From: Aquirufa ecclesiirivi
GTDB taxonomy: Bacteria > Bacteroidota > Bacteroidia > Cytophagales > Spirosomataceae
Length of the DNA stretch: 64,000 nt
Assembly: GCF_011250515.1 (NCBI RefSeq)
Contig: NZ_JAANOP010000003.1
Coordinates: forward strand, 1 to 64,000
Reading direction: 5' to 3'
The notes beneath the pieces are model-generated. The model had not been told where the DNA came from. It saw only the letters and a program-made list of their open reading frames with translations, and did not search any database. The position numbers were made by a program, and so were the translations under genes. Below are positions 62,851 through 64,000 of the stretch, one piece after another. Numbering within the stretch: position 1 is the stretch's first letter; every line of letters begins with the position of its first letter.

Positions 62851-63113
62851 AAAGAATGTAACGGATTGACAGTTAAACAAGAATAAAAATTGAGGAACAA
62901 AGGTAATCAAAGCCAAAGGATAAAACCACCATTATCAAAAATATACCTTGTCGTATAAAGTCCTGAGTGCAAGAATGGTATATTAAATAAGTGAAATTTT
63001 TTTACTCTAATGTGCTAATCTTTGATTTGTAAGGCCTAACTTGCAATCGATTAAGTAGATAAAAGGCTATTTTTTATCGACAAAATCAAATTTTCACTCA
63101 AATCTTTTACTAA

Positions 63114-64000
63114 ATGAAAACAAATTTCTACGTAAGCAGAGTGGTCTTCTTAGTGGCTTTAATGTTATCCGTTTCATGGGTAGCCTGGGGTCAGGACCGA
63201 AAAGTATCTGGTACTGTACAAGACGCTAAAGGCGACGGTATTCCAGGAGTATCCGTCTTAGTTAAAGGTACAACCACCGGAACTACAACCGATGGTAATG
63301 GAGCATTCTCCATCACGGTAAAAACAGCCAATGCTGAATTAACTGTTAGTTCAGTAGGTTATGTGTCAAAAACTGTTCCCGTTGGAAACAGATCAAGCAT
63401 CAGCATCTCTTTAGATGAAGATGTGAGCCAATTAAGCGAAATCGTTGTAACAGGTTATGCCTCACAACGTAAAAAAGACATCACTGGTGCGGTAGCCGTA
63501 GTTAGTTCGAAAGAATTAACAGCTGTTCCCTCTGCATCCGTTACTCAAATGTTACAAGGCCGTGCGGCAGGTGTAACAGTAGGTAACGATAACTCTCCAG
63601 GTGGTGGTACCATGGTTCGTGTTCGTGGTTTTGGTTCCATCAACAACAACAGTCCGCTGTATGTCATTGACGGAGTTCCAACTCAAGGTACATTGAACCA
63701 AATCAACCCAAGTGATATCGAGTCAATGCAAGTATTGAAAGATGCTTCAGCGGCTTCTATCTATGGTGCTCGTGCTGCAAATGGTGTTGTGATTATCACA
63801 ACCAAGCGTGGTGGTGAAGGTGAGCCAAAAATCAACTTTGATATGTACACTGGTACTCAAGATGTTGGTAAAACTTTGGACTTATTGAACACAAAAGAAT
63901 TAGGTCAGTATTACTATGAGTCTGAAATTGGTGCTGGAAAGCCTGCAGGAACTTCTCCTTCAGTTCAATACCGTTTCGGAGCTGATGGAACTCAAACCGT
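63114..64000 (+). CDS. SusC/RagA-type TonB-dependent receptor, 5' part only
   Basis: The frame runs from an ATG at 63114 off the end of the window (295 full codons). It encodes a signal peptide (1-26, ending VAWG), a CarboxypepD_reg-like domain (about 28-115: VSGTVQDAKGDGIPGVSVLV) and the SusC plug with LQGRAAGVTVGNDNSPGGG. The signature RVRGFGSINNNSPLYVIDGV and YGARAANGVVIITTK follow. SusC proteins import glycans or other nutrients with a SusD lipoprotein, which should lie beyond the edge. The 263-base region upstream (62851-63113) contains no supported gene. Confidence 0.95.
   Translation, partial: MKTNFYVSRVVFLVALMLSVSWVAWGQDRKVSGTVQDAKGDGIPGVSVLVKGTTTGTTTDGNGAFSITVKTANAELTVSSVGYVSKTVPVGNRSSISISLDEDVSQLSEIVVTGYASQRKKDITGAVAVVSSKELTAVPSASVTQMLQGRAAGVTVGNDNSPGGGTMVRVRGFGSINNNSPLYVIDGVPTQGTLNQINPSDIESMQVLKDASAASIYGARAANGVVIITTKRGGEGEPKINFDMYTGTQDVGKTLDLLNTKELGQYYYESEIGAGKPAGTSPSVQYRFGADGTQT

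Noticed and set aside
63058-63078. 7-bp inverted repeat (GATAAAA/TTTTATC) before the susC-like gene
   Set aside because: It is short and composed almost entirely of A and T in an A+T-rich leader; chance is likely.
1-64000. tRNA, rRNA, CRISPR arrays, insertion sequences and prophage genes
   Set aside because: Reading the intergenic regions showed no cloverleaf-like sequences, regular spaced repeats, transposase genes or integrases. A covariance-model scan was not possible here, so small RNAs could be missed.

Overview
The window looks like a chromosomal segment from a member of the Bacteroidota, most likely a freshwater-type Cytophagales. The evidence is: an A+T-rich sequence with few Shine-Dalgarno sites; a TTTG-N19-TAnnTTTG promoter before rpmE2; SusC/RagA and other carboxypeptidase-D-like TonB-dependent receptors; DUF4249 and head-GIN (DUF2807) proteins; a PorT-like type IX secretion protein beside the menaquinone methyltransferase gene; a NagB-PIG-L fusion; the acyl-ornithine route to arginine; and a CrtW carotenoid ketolase. 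The genus cannot be fixed from the sequence alone. I see no rRNA, tRNA, CRISPR array, insertion sequence or prophage. About 54 protein genes are supported, including two cut by the window edges and one 50-codon gene that is too short for ordinary ORF calling.

Layout. 1-3.1 kb: start of an unidentified minus-strand gene, then mutS. 3.1-6.3 kb: GMC oxidoreductase, its small Tat-type partner and a laccase-domain purine phosphorylase. 6.4-13.7 kb: the most interesting locus, a compact seven-gene RiPP operon. 13.7-18.4 kb: minus-strand envelope and lipid genes (cdsA, CPBP protease), then dusB and a DMT transporter. 18.4-25.7 kb: DUF2851, a GH43 glycosidase, crtW, pyrH-frr, a patatin and a polyprenyl synthase. 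25.7-33.9 kb: a large TonB-type receptor, a GNAT enzyme, argF'-argB-argE-argH and riboflavin synthase. 34-39.5 kb: DUF1684, head-GIN protein, a PspC-PadR pair with an operator-like palindrome, and an orphan histidine kinase. 39.5-45.2 kb: AEC transporter, menG-porT and a DUF4249/receptor pair. 45.4-56.2 kb: XRE regulator, NagB-PIG-L, a large FAD/Fe-S oxidoreductase, a YhhN membrane protein, two glycosyltransferases and nrdA. 56.2-64 kb: rpmE2, a GlmU-like protein, holB, hemC, an RmlD-like reductase, obgE, adk and the 5' part of a susC-like gene.

The RiPP locus (6475-13664) has the full set needed to make a thiazole/oxazole-modified peptide (TOMM, or linear azol(in)e peptide). It encodes a 50-residue precursor whose core alternates Thr and Cys, an E1-like/ocin-ThiF partner with two CxxC pairs, a YcaO cyclodehydratase ending in PxPxP, and a SagB/McbC-type FMN dehydrogenase. 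Added to these are a secreted TPR-like protein, a membrane M50-type metalloprotease with a possible PqqD-like front end, and a TonB-dependent receptor translationally coupled to the protease. There is no ABC exporter. A 13-bp hairpin sits between the precursor gene and the enzyme genes. The combination of azole synthesis with a TonB receptor and a site-2-type protease is the best candidate here for an undescribed system. Its product and role (antibiotic, metallophore or signal) are inference.
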